From: Halocatena marina
Lineage (GTDB): Archaea; Halobacteriota; Halobacteria; Halobacteriales; Haloarculaceae
Assembly (NCBI RefSeq): GCF_023276375.1
Contig: NZ_JALLPK010000002.1
Span: forward strand, 124,001-188,000
Length of the DNA: 64,000 nt
Reading direction: 5' to 3'
Part shown: positions 1 through 9,570 of the stretch, piece by piece
Layout of the letters: every line of letters begins with the position of its first letter
Numbering within the stretch: the first letter of the stretch is position 1
The notes under the pieces: generated by a model
The model's database searches: none
The model's input: the letters and a program-made list of their open reading frames with translations, nothing else
Told to the model about the DNA's origin: nothing
Program-made: the position numbers and the translations under genes

Positions 1-2
1 AA

Positions 3-287
3 GTCGGACTTGAATTATACGATGCACTCGTGGCCGAGGACTGGAAGCGTGCTCGGGAGCTGAGGGATATCTGTTTACCCTATCAGAATTTCCGTGATCA
101 AACCGGTCAGGACAATACAATTGACGGGGCTATCAGTGTTCCCGCAGTCAAGAAAGGGCTTGAACTCGCTGGACTCCACGGAGGAGAGGTCCGAGAACCA
201 ATACGCTCACTTTCGTCAGAGGATGAGGCTGAAGCTGAAGAACTATACTGGCAGCTAGACGACGATATCAACCGTCTCATCGAATGA
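3..287 (+). CDS. DapA / KDG-aldolase family protein, C-terminal part
   Basis: The open frame enters from the left edge, so the true start is outside the window. The 94 visible residues are the helical C-terminal end of a dihydrodipicolinate synthase-type class I aldolase. Recognisable are the VGLELYDALV segment, the AVKKGLELAGL segment and an acidic tail. The Schiff-base lysine and substrate loop would lie upstream, so substrate (dihydrodipicolinate, 2-keto-3-deoxy sugar acid or other) cannot be told. The stop overlaps the start of the next ORF as ATGA, which implies co-translation with it. Family assignment is fair; exact function is open. Confidence 0.7.
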   Translation, partial: VGLELYDALVAEDWKRARELRDICLPYQNFRDQTGQDNTIDGAISVPAVKKGLELAGLHGGEVREPIRSLSSEDEAEAEELYWQLDDDINRLIE

Positions 288-643
288 CGACTCACGTTGC
301 CAGTACACCGATGCAGTTTGACTTCTCTGTGAACGCTGCCAGCGATATCTCACAATATGACGAACCCATCATCGGATTCCGAACAGAGATTATCGATGTT
401 TACGCGGATACAGAAGAGGATGATCACACAGGCGATCTCTCGTTGGTTGAGCGTATCGGCGACCGAGTATTGGCGACTATCGACCGTCCGTCTGGAGAAA
501 TACGGGCTACAGTCCCCGCTAACAATGCGTTGGATGAAGGAAATGCGATATCGTTTTCCTTTGACTATTCAGAGTTGCATGTTTTCGACGACCAAACTGA
601 AGAGGCCCTCGCCCGAGGGACCAACCCCTCCTCAGACGTGTGA
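284..643 (+). CDS. Stand-alone TOBE-like domain protein
   Basis: The 119-residue product looks like only the last third of a UgpC/MsmK-type sugar ABC transporter ATPase. It has a GFRTEIIDVY segment where such ATPases have 'GFRPEDI..', a beta-rich middle resembling the TOBE/OB fold, and a terminal LHVFDDQTEEAL segment matching the usual 'hlFDpeTGeAL' ending. No Walker A, signature or Walker B motif is present. It overlaps the aldolase stop by four bases, so it is translated with it. It may be a decayed transporter gene, or a free TOBE domain acting as an oxyanion or sugar sensor. The N-terminal 25 residues are unlike an ATPase. Confidence 0.55.
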   Translation: MTTHVASTPMQFDFSVNAASDISQYDEPIIGFRTEIIDVYADTEEDDHTGDLSLVERIGDRVLATIDRPSGEIRATVPANNALDEGNAISFSFDYSELHVFDDQTEEALARGTNPSSDV

Positions 644-792
644 TACAGTCGAAATGATATTCTTCTAATATCCTTACTCAGCATTCTGTGGATCTCGTGA
701 AGCCAATTCATTCGGTACACTCGATTTATTCAGACCGAGTGATCGACCAATGTGGAGAATTTGTGTAAATCGTTGATGCAGGAAAGAAGACA

Positions 793-1737
793 TCAATCAA
801 TGCGATTCGCTAACGGTTTCTTGGACAGCCACCGATCATAGTTATCGAAGAACAACCGAGCGAACCGAGTGGGAAAGTCCTGAGAACGTCCACCTATGTG
901 CGGTGTAACAACGGTATCCTCACGGTCCCAGAGCTTCGAGTCCGGCGCGAGAGGCTCGTCCTCGAATACATCTAGACCAGCACCACTGATCTTCCCATCC
1001 GCTAAAGCTGTAACCAGCGCGTCCTGATCAACGACTGATCCCCGCGCTACGTTAATAACGACTGCTGAATCTGGTAATGCGGTGAAAACCTCCGCGTCGA
1101 TAGCGTGGTGAGTTTCATCAGTGAGTGGAACCGTTAGAATGAGTATGTCCGTATCTGGGAGAAGGTCAGAGATACATTCAGTGGAAACGACGTGGTCGCT
1201 GGTAAGAGTTCCCGAATATATCGATGGCGTCTGTTTGACACCGAACACTTCGAACCCGAACGCCTGTGCTCGTCGAGCGACAGACTCTCCGATATTACCA
1301 AGGCCGAAAACAGTCATTTGCTTGCCCTCCCAATGCCACGTATCTGCGCCCACAGTTCGATCCCACTCTCGTTGACGCTGTTGGTCGAAGGTTACACCGA
1401 GTTTCCGCGAGAGAGCGAACATCAATGCGAATGTGTGCTCGCTCATGACTGAGTCATGTAGGGTTGCGGCGTTGGTGAACGCTACACCGCGATCGGTGAG
1501 TTCATCGACTGGGAACTTATCGTATCCGATGCTCGTTGCTTGTACCCAATTCCCTATCGATAGATACTCGACGAAGCCGTCTGACCAGCCGCTTGGATTC
1601 GTGATCAAGATATCTGCATCGTCAAGGTGGTTTCGAACTGCTGATTCTGATTCAGCTGCGACCACAGTTAAGTCGTTGGCTGAATCATGGACGGTACTTG
1701 CAATTGGAGTATCGTGATAGATGACTGCTGTGGGCAT
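793..1737 (-). CDS. D-2-hydroxyacid dehydrogenase (NAD-dependent)
   Basis: This 314-residue oxidoreductase interconverts a 2-oxoacid and a D-2-hydroxyacid with NAD(P)H. The Rossmann motif GLGNIGESVARRA lies near residue 140. The family catalytic Arg (INVARGSVVDQ), Glu (GLDVFEDEPL) and His (TPHIGG) follow in order. The open frame runs further upstream to 2106, but that extension is unlike the family and overlaps the VOC gene, so the MPTAVIYH start is chosen. Glyoxylate or hydroxypyruvate reduction to glycolate or D-glycerate would fit the glycerate-centred block to the right; this is inference. Confidence 0.85.
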   Translation of the reverse strand: MPTAVIYHDTPIASTVHDSANDLTVVAAESESAVRNHLDDADILITNPSGWSDGFVEYLSIGNWVQATSIGYDKFPVDELTDRGVAFTNAATLHDSVMSEHTFALMFALSRKLGVTFDQQRQREWDRTVGADTWHWEGKQMTVFGLGNIGESVARRAQAFGFEVFGVKQTPSIYSGTLTSDHVVSTECISDLLPDTDILILTVPLTDETHHAIDAEVFTALPDSAVVINVARGSVVDQDALVTALADGKISGAGLDVFEDEPLAPDSKLWDREDTVVTPHIGGRSQDFPTRFARLFFDNYDRWLSKKPLANRID

Positions 1738-1857
1738 CTCTCGGAATACGGTCCGGATACACAGGTAATAAATGCATTCAGGTAACCTGACCCAGACACT
1801 GTGGAGGGACACAGAGAGTTGAGTAGTTATATTATCTCTTAGAAATAACGAGCCGCT

Positions 1858-2229
1858 ATGGACGTACTCCGTACAGCGATTTGGGTATCTGACCTCGAAA
1901 CGACAAAGACATTCTACTGTGATGGTATCGGTCTCGAATTCTCCCGTGAGTTCACAACAGACGACGTCAGAAACTACTTCGTAGCAGGTGAAGGCGGGAC
2001 GGAGATCCAATTCAAGTACGATCCCAACCACGATGTTACCGTCGAACGCGACGGGGTCGACCATCTCGCAGTTGGAGTCGACAGTGTCGAAGAGACAGTT
2101 GATCACCTCGCTAGCGAACGAGGGGCCGAAGTTCTCAAACCTCCAACGTTGCTTGAGAAGATTGGGTCAACCATCGCGTTTGTCACGGATCCAGACGGCT
2201 ACGCAATCGAACTGATACAGCGCTCATGA
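1858..2229 (+). CDS. VOC-family protein (glyoxalase/dioxygenase-like)
   Basis: The 123 residues form two beta-alpha-beta-beta-beta modules of the vicinal oxygen chelate superfamily: an N-terminal VLRTAIWVSDLETTKTFY segment and the closing FVTDPDGYAIELIQ signature. VOC proteins bind a divalent metal and act as glyoxalase I, epimerases, dioxygenases or resistance proteins; single-domain members usually dimerise. The metal ligands look partly conserved: a His in the DHLAV segment and the Glu in the YAIEL segment. A TTATAT box at about 1828-1833 lies 27 bases before the ATG, so the transcript is probably leaderless. It is divergent from the dehydrogenase gene. Substrate unknown. Confidence 0.8.
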   Translation: MDVLRTAIWVSDLETTKTFYCDGIGLEFSREFTTDDVRNYFVAGEGGTEIQFKYDPNHDVTVERDGVDHLAVGVDSVEETVDHLASERGAEVLKPPTLLEKIGSTIAFVTDPDGYAIELIQRS

Positions 2230-3739
2230 GTGAGCATTAGTGGAGATGGTCGGTAAGAGAACGCGTAGCTGTCTTCGATAATATTTTTCAAATAGAATAT
2301 GTATCAATATTCGAAACGGCAAAGTGTGTCTCGAGATCCGTGACCAGTGAAGTATTTTTTGGTGATACAGCTGACGAATAAACTGGTAGCTCTGGTGAGA
2401 TAGAATTCGTAGTCTGTCACGAATCCCCCACCTAGTACTCATAGTAGTTAGGTGTCGAACCGGCTACGTTCGAGGAAATGATAACGTCTGAGGGATTTTA
2501 CAGTAATCCTTGCAGTCACTACTTGGAATTAGTCACATCGAGATCTCTGTCACGTGATAACCCGGTCATCGAAGCTGAAATGAATGATATTTCCAAAGTA
2601 GTAATAAAACTTGGGTTGTAGTTGATCGTACTGAGTGATGGAGCACGGGATGTAGTCTTGTTACTGATGCCACTGAACAAAAGAATCAGTCGTATGATGT
2701 AGTAGTACAGAAGTATTTACTCATATAGATTGATATTGATCATTATACAAGTGTATTTCACATGAACGTTAATAGGGCAGTTTGGGGTCAAAATAACATT
2801 ATCACCGTGACAAGTGGTATGGTAACGGTAAAGACTAATCGGCAATTGTCTCTGATTCGATCACATTCTCTGTGTGCTGATCTTCACTAAGGACCATCAT
2901 TCTCGGTGCCTTTGTGCAATACTAACCAATAACGACTGGTTGATCGAGGATATCACGAGTGACGTCGACGATTCAGAATAGCAGTCTGATGTGTAGTCAT
3001 CATTCAGACGCGGATCTGTTTACTTCAATCCATTGCGCTTGGTTTGTTCTAACTTCTGGCGAACAGCGACTATATCAGCAGAATCACGTTACATAACGCT
3101 GGTACTGCGCTCGGTGAACAAAATCCGATTGATGCCAGTGCACTCACGGTATGATAGTAATGCAAAATATGCTTAGAAGCAACTGATCACCCCACTCGTT
3201 AAAGCCATCATCGATACTATCAATCTTGTTTGATGATAATATTGCGTGGTCAGTTCTAAATCGGCTACACTACTGAACAAGATTTCAACGATAGAGTACG
3301 TCGTTTTCATCACCTACGGCTCACTTCCTGAACGTCTCATTGATGTCCATCTAGACCAAGTAATCGATCAACCGTCGCAGCGATAACAAGTAGAGAAACG
3401 CTAAGTAAAAATTACAGCACGATAGTTGAGTAGGTCGTCTTCGCCACAAACCGATTGACCAGTCTGGACCCGTCTTCAATCTCTGGGTGGTCATTATTGA
3501 CGCTCATACACTCCTCAATAATGCTACACACCGACCGCACGACACGACAGCGTTCGCGCTCCCTCTCAATCGACCCGCCAATGACTTCGTTACAAGAGAA
3601 ACAATGAATCTATTGCTACTTGCTCTGACCGAGATGAAATCTACGCCCGTACAAAGCAGTCTCGGCAGAGCTTACCCGCAGCTGGCGGCAAATTCTCGCC
3701 CACCCTCATCTCTGAAATGATAAATGGGCTTGGATTATT
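2230..3739. other. Long gene-poor AT-rich gap
   Basis: About 1.5 kb between the VOC gene and the TRAP permease holds no convincing gene. Short open frames on both strands lack a plausible start, promoter or family resemblance. One minus-strand stretch at 3412-3609 stays open for 65 codons without an ATG at its beginning and is listed separately. The rest looks like decayed DNA. Confidence 0.5.
3412..3609 (-). pseudogene. Unidentified minus-strand coding-like remnant
   Basis: On the minus strand this stretch stays open for 65 codons and has a protein-like character: a CFSC pair at the beginning, a charged helix rich in Arg and Glu, then a hydrophilic end. An in-frame stop precedes it directly and the only ATG is internal. 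I do not recognise the family. It could be the end of a gene whose front has decayed, or chance. Confidence 0.15.
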
Positions 3740-5737
3740 TTACTTTGCTTGATTTTTGATCAAGTCACCGACGGATAGGTGATGTGTCGTGAGTTGTTGG
3801 ATGATATATAGTGCAATAATAACGATCGCCCCTGTATATTGAACGGTCGAGCTGGGGTAGACCATTGTGAGGATACCTGCTACGAAGAATAATGCTCCGA
3901 CAACCATCTGCTTCCACTTGCTGTATCCAAATCGATAGTTGATACCGTGGATAATGCTGAGTCCACCAAGCAAAATAAGTAGCCCCGTAAACAGTGCTTC
4001 GGAACCAAGCGATCCAGAGACAATCACTGGATGGTAGATGAACGAGAACGGTAATACGAACAGGGGAGCAGCAACCTTGATCGCTTCATAACACGTGTCG
4101 ACAAAGTCAGCGTCCGCAATTCCAGCAGCGACAGCCGCACACGTTGCTATTGGTGGTGTGAGACCTGAGAGAATCGCACCGTAGAACACGAAGAAATGTG
4201 CGCCGAGTTCAGGAACGAGGAACTGATTCACGAGGGTTGGTGCTACAAGCAGTGCCACAACCGTGTACGCAGCGGTTGTTGGCATCCCGAGTCCAAGAAG
4301 GATGCAGATCACCATCGAGACCAAAACTGCGACAAGCATCACACCTCCTGAGATATCCATCATGGAGAGGGTGAGGATTCCGGGAACGCCTGTAGTCATC
4401 AAAATCTCAACAACACCATTAATTGCTGCAAGGATGATAGCAATTGGTGCTGTAATAATTGCTCCGCGTCGGAAACCAGACAACGTGTCAGAGAGTGTTT
4501 CTTCGGTCGTGGTGGAGACAGATTCCATTGAGCGAGATTCAAATGCCGCATGAATGATGGGGAATAAAATTCCCGTAGTTAGCATCGTAAGAGCGGTATA
4601 GAGCGCGGAGGTCATCACCGTCAACTGAATTATCCCAAGTGTGTATACCAACACTAAGAATGGGATGATGAACTTGACCACGTCGACGAGTGTGTCTTGG
4701 CGAGAGCGGTCTTCCAATTCATCTAGAACCTCATCAACATCGATTGCGTCTAGCTGATTGCTCGCAATGTAATGGACCGCGATGACGATACAAACCATCA
4801 TTATTGTTGCAGGAATAAGCCCCGCTGTAATGACGGTAACATAGCTGATCCCGAGAAGTGACGCCATAATGAATGCACCAGCGCCCATCACGGGAGGTAG
4901 CACTTGACCAGTCGTCGAGGCAACGGCTTCGATACCGCCTGCCGTTGAAGGCTTAATGCCGTTCTCCTTCATCATTGGGATAGTGAATGATCCCGTCATA
5001 CCGGCATTCGCTGTCTGCGATCCGTTGATTGAACCGATGACAGCGCTCGCCACAACAGCAGTCTGGGCAACTCCAGAATCAATATACTTAGATGTCCGAA
5101 CTGCTCCGCGGAAAATCAGGTCGAAAGCTCCGTAGCTTTCTAACAGACCTGCGTAGAGCAGAAACAGAGCGATCCATGCCGCAACTAGTTGGGTCAAGAA
5201 TCCGTAGAGTCCGGTTATATCCAATACCAAGAGGAGAAGAAGGCGACTATAACTCAATCCACTGTGACCTAACAGTCCCGGAATCAAGTTTCCAAAGTAG
5301 CCGTACAACAACGCACCGATGAGAATAGTAAGAAACGTTCTTCCAAACGATCGCCAAGAGAGGTAAATCACAACTGCGACGAAAGCGGCTGCCAGTAGGT
5401 ATTCGTGTGACAGGGCGTAGCCAACTCTGTCTACGTGGAGTTCCTTGAAATTCAGATTTACATAGGTTGTAATAACAATAGTTACTAACAGAGATAACAA
5501 TAACAACACTGCGTCAATGTACTCCCCTTTAGCAACGACATCTTCTAATTCACTAAGAATATACACACCGATTGCACCAGCGATGAATAACACACCGTAT
5601 TGTGCCCTTGGCATTGAAACCGTGTAAGCGTAGAATATGACTAACGCCCACATCGCCAAGGAAGAAAGTAACAATGTGCTCCCGACTTTTTCTTCGAGGT
5701 TTATCGACTCCAATCGCTGGATACGTCTTGCTACCAT
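3740..5737 (-). CDS. TRAP transporter fused permease (DctQ-DctM type)
   Basis: The 665-residue polytopic membrane protein has the size and order of a fused TRAP permease of the TAXI branch: an N-terminal small-subunit-like region of about four helices, then the large DctM-like core. Diagnostic segments are GSINGSQTANAGMTGSFT and IEAVASTTGQVLPP in the middle and LGLGMPTTAAYTVVA with SGLTPPIATCAAVAAGI further on. These scaffold elements are conserved in the ion-coupled large subunit. The matching binding protein is at 7303-8364 and a dicarboxylate dehydrogenase lies between them, so the cargo is probably an organic acid. A TATA-like AATTTATATT lies about 30 bases upstream on the minus strand, with an inverted repeat over the start. 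Confidence 0.92.
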   Translation of the reverse strand: MVARRIQRLESINLEEKVGSTLLLSSLAMWALVIFYAYTVSMPRAQYGVLFIAGAIGVYILSELEDVVAKGEYIDAVLLLLSLLVTIVITTYVNLNFKELHVDRVGYALSHEYLLAAAFVAVVIYLSWRSFGRTFLTILIGALLYGYFGNLIPGLLGHSGLSYSRLLLLLVLDITGLYGFLTQLVAAWIALFLLYAGLLESYGAFDLIFRGAVRTSKYIDSGVAQTAVVASAVIGSINGSQTANAGMTGSFTIPMMKENGIKPSTAGGIEAVASTTGQVLPPVMGAGAFIMASLLGISYVTVITAGLIPATIMMVCIVIAVHYIASNQLDAIDVDEVLDELEDRSRQDTLVDVVKFIIPFLVLVYTLGIIQLTVMTSALYTALTMLTTGILFPIIHAAFESRSMESVSTTTEETLSDTLSGFRRGAIITAPIAIILAAINGVVEILMTTGVPGILTLSMMDISGGVMLVAVLVSMVICILLGLGMPTTAAYTVVALLVAPTLVNQFLVPELGAHFFVFYGAILSGLTPPIATCAAVAAGIADADFVDTCYEAIKVAAPLFVLPFSFIYHPVIVSGSLGSEALFTGLLILLGGLSIIHGINYRFGYSKWKQMVVGALFFVAGILTMVYPSSTVQYTGAIVIIALYIIQQLTTHHLSVGDLIKNQAK

Positions 5738-5738
5738 G

Positions 5739-5757
5739 TTCCATCATGATTGTGGAA
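5739..5757. promoter_or_regulatory. Inverted repeat between TATA box and TRAP permease start
   Basis: The arms TTCCA (5739-5743) and TGGAA (5753-5757) are separated by nine bases. They sit between the permease TATA box (about 5765-5773, minus strand) and its ATG, where a bound protein would block initiation. The half-sites resemble the IclR-type palindromes at 8643-8661 and 9551-9569, though with a longer spacer. Binding by the IclR protein is inference. Confidence 0.35.
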
Positions 5758-5951
5758 TCAAACAATATAAATTACTTATGGTATTGATTCGCATATGGCG
5801 AAATCACTCAGGATCGATTGGGTTCAATAGAAACGAACAGAGAGAATATTGATACTCAAGATTCAAGCAAAAATCGACTGCTTCACTCGTCGCGTGATTC
5901 TCAAAATTCCTCACTCTATGAACTACCGTCAGATCCTGTCGCGACACATGT

Positions 5952-7013
5952 TTACTTGAGCAGGCGATTTTCGAGGTCTCCTACAACATCCGACGTTGTT
6001 GAGTTGCCCCCAATGTCTGGAGTCCGTGGTCCATTCGCATCCGCCAATTGTTCAGAGACTCCATCCCAAAGGGCCTTGGAGATCTCTTCCTCGTTGAGGT
6101 GCTCAAACATCAAAGATATTGATAACACCATTCCAATCGGGTTCGCGATCCCTTCACCCATGATGTCGAAGGCACTCCCGTGAACCGGTTCAAACATAGA
6201 CGGATACTCTCCAGTTGGGTTGATATTCGTCGAGGGAGCAATCCCAAGGCTTCCAGAGATGATTCCACCAATATCAGTGAGAATGTCACCGAACAGATTC
6301 GAAGCGACAACGACATCGAACTCGTCAGGCCGACGGACAAAATCCATGCTCCCAGCATCAACAAGCAAACGCTCTACCTCTATGTTTGGATACTCCTCGC
6401 CAATCTCGGAGACTACCTCATCCCAAAAGACCATTCCGTAAGCTTGAGCGTTTGATTTCGTGATGTTCGTGACCTTCCCTCGTCGTTCTGTTGCGGCTTC
6501 GAAAGCAGCTCGAACGATTGCCTCTGTTCCTTCACGAGTATAGACTGCAGATTGGACCGCAACCTCATTCTCAAAACCTCGGTGTTCACGTCCACCGACA
6601 TCAGCGTATTCCCCCTCGGTGTTTTGGCGATACACTACTAGATCGATATCTCCTCCAGAGTATCCTCGGAGAGGACTTTGAACTCCTTCGAAAAGGTAGG
6701 ATGGCCGTTTGCAGATGTGTTGGTTGAATCCTTTCGTGATTGGAAGCCGAAGATTGCGTAACGTAACGTGATCCGGAACATCAGGATGACCAACAGCCCC
6801 GAGAAGAATTGAGTCGAATTTCTCAAGCGTATCCAAACCATCGTCAGGCATGAGTGTCCCTTTATCCAAATAGCGTTCACTTCCCCAGTCAAATCGAGTT
6901 GTTTGGATGTCAACCCCATATTTCTCAGCGAGATTGATCAGGAGTGGCTCGGTCGAATCAGTAACTCCGTTTCCGATACCATCCCCTGGAATTATAGCTA
7001 TGTCATACGACAT
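5952..7013 (-). CDS. Tartrate/D-malate-type decarboxylating dehydrogenase
   Basis: The 353-residue protein belongs to the isocitrate/isopropylmalate dehydrogenase superfamily. It shows IAIIPGDGIG at the N-terminus, LRNLRLPI in the substrate loop, VVYRQNTEGEYADVG with the catalytic Tyr, SNLFGDILTD binding the metal, and EPVHGSAFDIMGEGIANPIG for NAD. This combination is most like tartrate dehydrogenase/decarboxylase and D-malate dehydrogenase, which act on NAD with Mn or Mg and release CO2; tartrate can be turned into D-glycerate. The internal ATG was chosen because CTTTTATAAG at 7035-7044 lies 27 bases before it, giving a leaderless start; the 17-codon extension would contain the promoter. Substrate choice between tartrate, D-malate and related acids is not settled. 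Confidence 0.88.
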   Translation of the reverse strand: MSYDIAIIPGDGIGNGVTDSTEPLLINLAEKYGVDIQTTRFDWGSERYLDKGTLMPDDGLDTLEKFDSILLGAVGHPDVPDHVTLRNLRLPITKGFNQHICKRPSYLFEGVQSPLRGYSGGDIDLVVYRQNTEGEYADVGGREHRGFENEVAVQSAVYTREGTEAIVRAAFEAATERRGKVTNITKSNAQAYGMVFWDEVVSEIGEEYPNIEVERLLVDAGSMDFVRRPDEFDVVVASNLFGDILTDIGGIISGSLGIAPSTNINPTGEYPSMFEPVHGSAFDIMGEGIANPIGMVLSISLMFEHLNEEEISKALWDGVSEQLADANGPRTPDIGGNSTTSDVVGDLENRLLK

Positions 7014-7034
7014 GAATTCGAATGATGTTCTACC

Positions 7035-7044
7035 CTTATAAAAG
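7035..7044 (-). promoter_or_regulatory. TATA box of the tartrate/D-malate dehydrogenase gene
   Basis: CTTTTATAAG read on the minus strand is centred 27 bases upstream of the ATG at 7013. This is the standard archaeal distance for a transcript that begins at the start codon, and it decides the start of the dehydrogenase. Confidence 0.65.
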
Positions 7045-7302
7045 CATTTTGGTGTACTTTTCATATTGTTTTGGTCAATTCAATTGAACATGGATTCGCA
7101 TAACCACACCATTGAACCTGAATGAACATCATTGAGAGACAGACATCTTCTGCCGTATGACCTTTCTCTCAAAATCTCTCGGCACACCCAAACATTGCTG
7201 CGCTAATTCTTCTCAGATAGATCCAAACACATAGCGAAGAACTCAGGAGGAATATAATAAATAGGAAGATTTATCATGTATGTACCTGAACGTCCGGAGC
7301 GG

Positions 7303-8364
7303 ATGTCTGAGAAAACCAATACGCAGACTAGACGGAGTGTGCTCAAAGGAACAGTAGGAATCGGTATGGTCGCTATTTCAGGCTGCTTAGGCGGAGGCGG
7401 TTCCGGCGACGGTTCTGGTGGCGGATCATACCAACTACGAATGGGTGGATCCTCTCAGGGAAGTACCGCATTCAATTCAATGCAAGCATTCGCTCGAGCA
7501 CTAAACGAACATAGTGACTCGTTGCGGATGACTGTCGAGCAGACGCAGGGAAACGTTGCCAATATGTATCAATACGATCAAGGCAAAATCCCATCGATAG
7601 CCACAGACAATAATACGATTAGCAAAGCAGTGGGCAAAAAGGGGCGTTTCAAGAAAGAACCTGTCAAGAACATCGGCTACCAGTCGTTCCGGTTCAACGG
7701 ACTCGATATCTTTTGGGTAGCCGTTGAGGGTTCAGGGATAAAATCCACTGATGACTTCCCCGGAAAGACGGTCTACCCGATTCAACCTGGTTTCGGGACA
7801 CGGCTTCTTACAGAAGAGGTAATGCGCGAAGCCGGCATGTGGGAAAGAGTCAAAACCATCAACGTCAACACGAGCGATATTCCCGGAGCAATTGAAGAAG
7901 GAAGGGTGGATGCCGCTGCAGTTTATGGGTCCAATCGGGTTGAACTGACTGGGTGGGCGAAACAAATCGATGCAAGAAACGATGTCCATCTCGTTAAGGT
8001 AGGAGATAGCTTCAAACAAGCAATCAAAAACGTCGGCGGAGCACGACTGGCTGAAATTGATCCCTACGGATGGAACCAAGAAGTCACAAAGGTAACCAAC
8101 AAAATCGTTAGCTGGAATCTCGATTTACAGTGTCTGCTTGGACCAGAGGTTCCTGCAGACGCAGCCCGTGAATTCGCTCGCGTTAGCCACGAACACGGTA
8201 ACACGATCAGGGAGGCCGATAAAACGTACGCAGACCATTCAGATCCAAAAGATATGGCCACTGCCATCATTCCTGAACATCCTGTTCATCAGGGCGTCGC
8301 TGAGTTCTACAAGGACAAGGGTGTCTGGAATGATTCTTGGAAAGTTGGCGAAGCTGAGAAGTAA
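7303..8364 (+). CDS. TAXI-family TRAP solute-binding lipoprotein
   Basis: The product is exported and lipid-anchored. A Tat motif TRRSVLKG is followed by a hydrophobic stretch and the lipobox AISGC, then a Gly/Ser-rich linker. The mature domain starts with RMGGSSQGSTAFNSMQAFAR, matching the TAXI-type binding fold. It should deliver an organic acid to the fused permease at 3740-5737. An earlier in-frame ATG at 7276 adds nine residues; the ATG at 7303 is preferred because a TTTATC lies about 29 bases before it and the Tat motif then sits at the usual depth, but either is possible. It is divergent from the dehydrogenase. Confidence 0.9.
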   Translation: MSEKTNTQTRRSVLKGTVGIGMVAISGCLGGGGSGDGSGGGSYQLRMGGSSQGSTAFNSMQAFARALNEHSDSLRMTVEQTQGNVANMYQYDQGKIPSIATDNNTISKAVGKKGRFKKEPVKNIGYQSFRFNGLDIFWVAVEGSGIKSTDDFPGKTVYPIQPGFGTRLLTEEVMREAGMWERVKTINVNTSDIPGAIEEGRVDAAAVYGSNRVELTGWAKQIDARNDVHLVKVGDSFKQAIKNVGGARLAEIDPYGWNQEVTKVTNKIVSWNLDLQCLLGPEVPADAAREFARVSHEHGNTIREADKTYADHSDPKDMATAIIPEHPVHQGVAEFYKDKGVWNDSWKVGEAEK

Positions 8365-8642
8365 GACCGTTTCGGCTCTTTTCTACCTCATCTGTTTTGC
8401 TGAGTATGAACGTTCAACAGAATAGTGCAGTAGTATAGATGGGATAAAGTCCCACATTGTAGAACGGATCAACTCATAGTTGAAAATCCGGCGATTCCTC
8501 AGACAGAGGTCCACTCTTGAAGAAAAATTCAATGATAGTATGTGATAGTGAGAATTCGAATCAAAATATCATGATCTATTCATACTATCGGTAATACTCT
8601 GGGAGGGACAACCTACATCATCTCCTCAGGAGGGCCAATAGA

Positions 8643-8661
8643 TGTTCCATATAACGAAACA
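8643..8661. promoter_or_regulatory. Candidate IclR operator in the iclR-type promoter
   Basis: TGTTCCA and CGAAACA flank a five-base spacer, giving an imperfect palindrome with two mismatches. It abuts the TATA-like ATTTTAAG (about 8661-8668) of the downstream IclR-type gene. The same palindrome in perfect form occurs at 9551-9569. The position suits autoregulation. Confidence 0.45.
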
Positions 8662-8706
8662 TTTTAAGTCGTCAACGAGTGTGTAGACAATAGTGACATA
8701 CGAACG

Positions 8707-9447
8707 ATGAAAACGACACAAAAGATGTTCCGAATTGTCGAAGAGCTCCGAAAACGAAACGGGGCCAGAGTTACAGAATTGGCAACTGCGCTTGATTTAC
8801 CGAAAAGCACGATCCATCGATACCTCAAGACGCTCGAAGAGCTAGAATATGTGACGAAGGCAGGAGACATCTATCATATCGGCTCAAGATTCCTTTACAT
8901 TGGTACGGCTGTAAACCACCGGGAAGATGCATATGCACATATTGAGCCAAAAATCAAGGAGCTTGCTACAGAGACAGATGAGCGGGCTCAGTTCATGATT
9001 GAAGAGCACGGGTACATGGTCTACGTCTACCGTGAAACGGGCGAACATGCAGTACAGACTAATACACAGCTTGGAAAACGAATGCCGATTCACGCAACGT
9101 CTGGTGGCAAAGCGATCCTCGCCGAAATGACAGACAAGAAGGTAATAGCCATCATAGAACGACACGGGTTAGCCAAGATCACCAACAACACAATTACTGA
9201 CGAAGAGGCGCTCTACGACGAGTTACAACAGATCAGAGATCAGGCCGTCAGTTATAACGACCAAGAGTACATCAATGGCTTACGATCTGTTTCAGTTCCA
9301 GTTCTCAAACCAAACGGACAGCCCTTAGGCGCGATTGGAATTTCTGGACCCCTGAACCGATTCAAAGGAGAATTTTACAACCAAGAGCTACCAGACAAGC
9401 TTCTTGGAGTAGTAAATGAAATTGAGCTGAATATGAAATACGCCTGA
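8707..9447 (+). CDS. IclR-family transcriptional regulator
   Basis: The 246 residues contain an N-terminal winged helix (residues about 5-60; recognition region LDLPKSTIHRYLKTLEEL) and the C-terminal GAF-like effector domain of the IclR family (IHATSGGKAILAEM, then VSVPVLKPNGQPLGAIGISGP). Such proteins sense small carboxylates or aromatics and control adjacent catabolic genes. It sits between the binding protein and glycerate kinase, so it is the likely local controller of the dicarboxylate block. Candidate operators lie at 8643-8661 and 9551-9569. Confidence 0.93.
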   Translation: MKTTQKMFRIVEELRKRNGARVTELATALDLPKSTIHRYLKTLEELEYVTKAGDIYHIGSRFLYIGTAVNHREDAYAHIEPKIKELATETDERAQFMIEEHGYMVYVYRETGEHAVQTNTQLGKRMPIHATSGGKAILAEMTDKKVIAIIERHGLAKITNNTITDEEALYDELQQIRDQAVSYNDQEYINGLRSVSVPVLKPNGQPLGAIGISGPLNRFKGEFYNQELPDKLLGVVNEIELNMKYA

Positions 9448-9550
9448 ATATACTTCAATATGAATTGGTTTTCCATTGAGAACGCATCCATCATACAGTT
9501 ACAATAGTAACGTTGTAATCGGGAATCTAATAAAATGACTATGAGTATCA

Positions 9551-9569
9551 TGTTCCATCTCGTGGAACA
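9551..9569. promoter_or_regulatory. Perfect palindrome, candidate IclR operator
   Basis: TGTTCCA and TGGAACA are perfect seven-base arms around a five-base spacer. A TATA-like TATATATGA follows immediately at 9571-9579. The site lies between two genes that converge on each other, so it controls neither of them in an obvious way. See the findings. Confidence 0.5.
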
Positions 9570-9570
9570 C

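Noticed and set aside
1738..2106. N-terminal extension of the hydroxyacid dehydrogenase frame
   Set aside because: It is unlike the family, Cys-rich, and runs through the VOC gene on the other strand.
3487..3720. 77-codon frame before the TRAP permease
   Set aside because: No promoter, no family likeness and low-complexity, shadow-like composition.
7014..7064. Longer start for the tartrate/D-malate dehydrogenase
   Set aside because: The extension contains the TATA box of the gene, and the family begins at the later Met.
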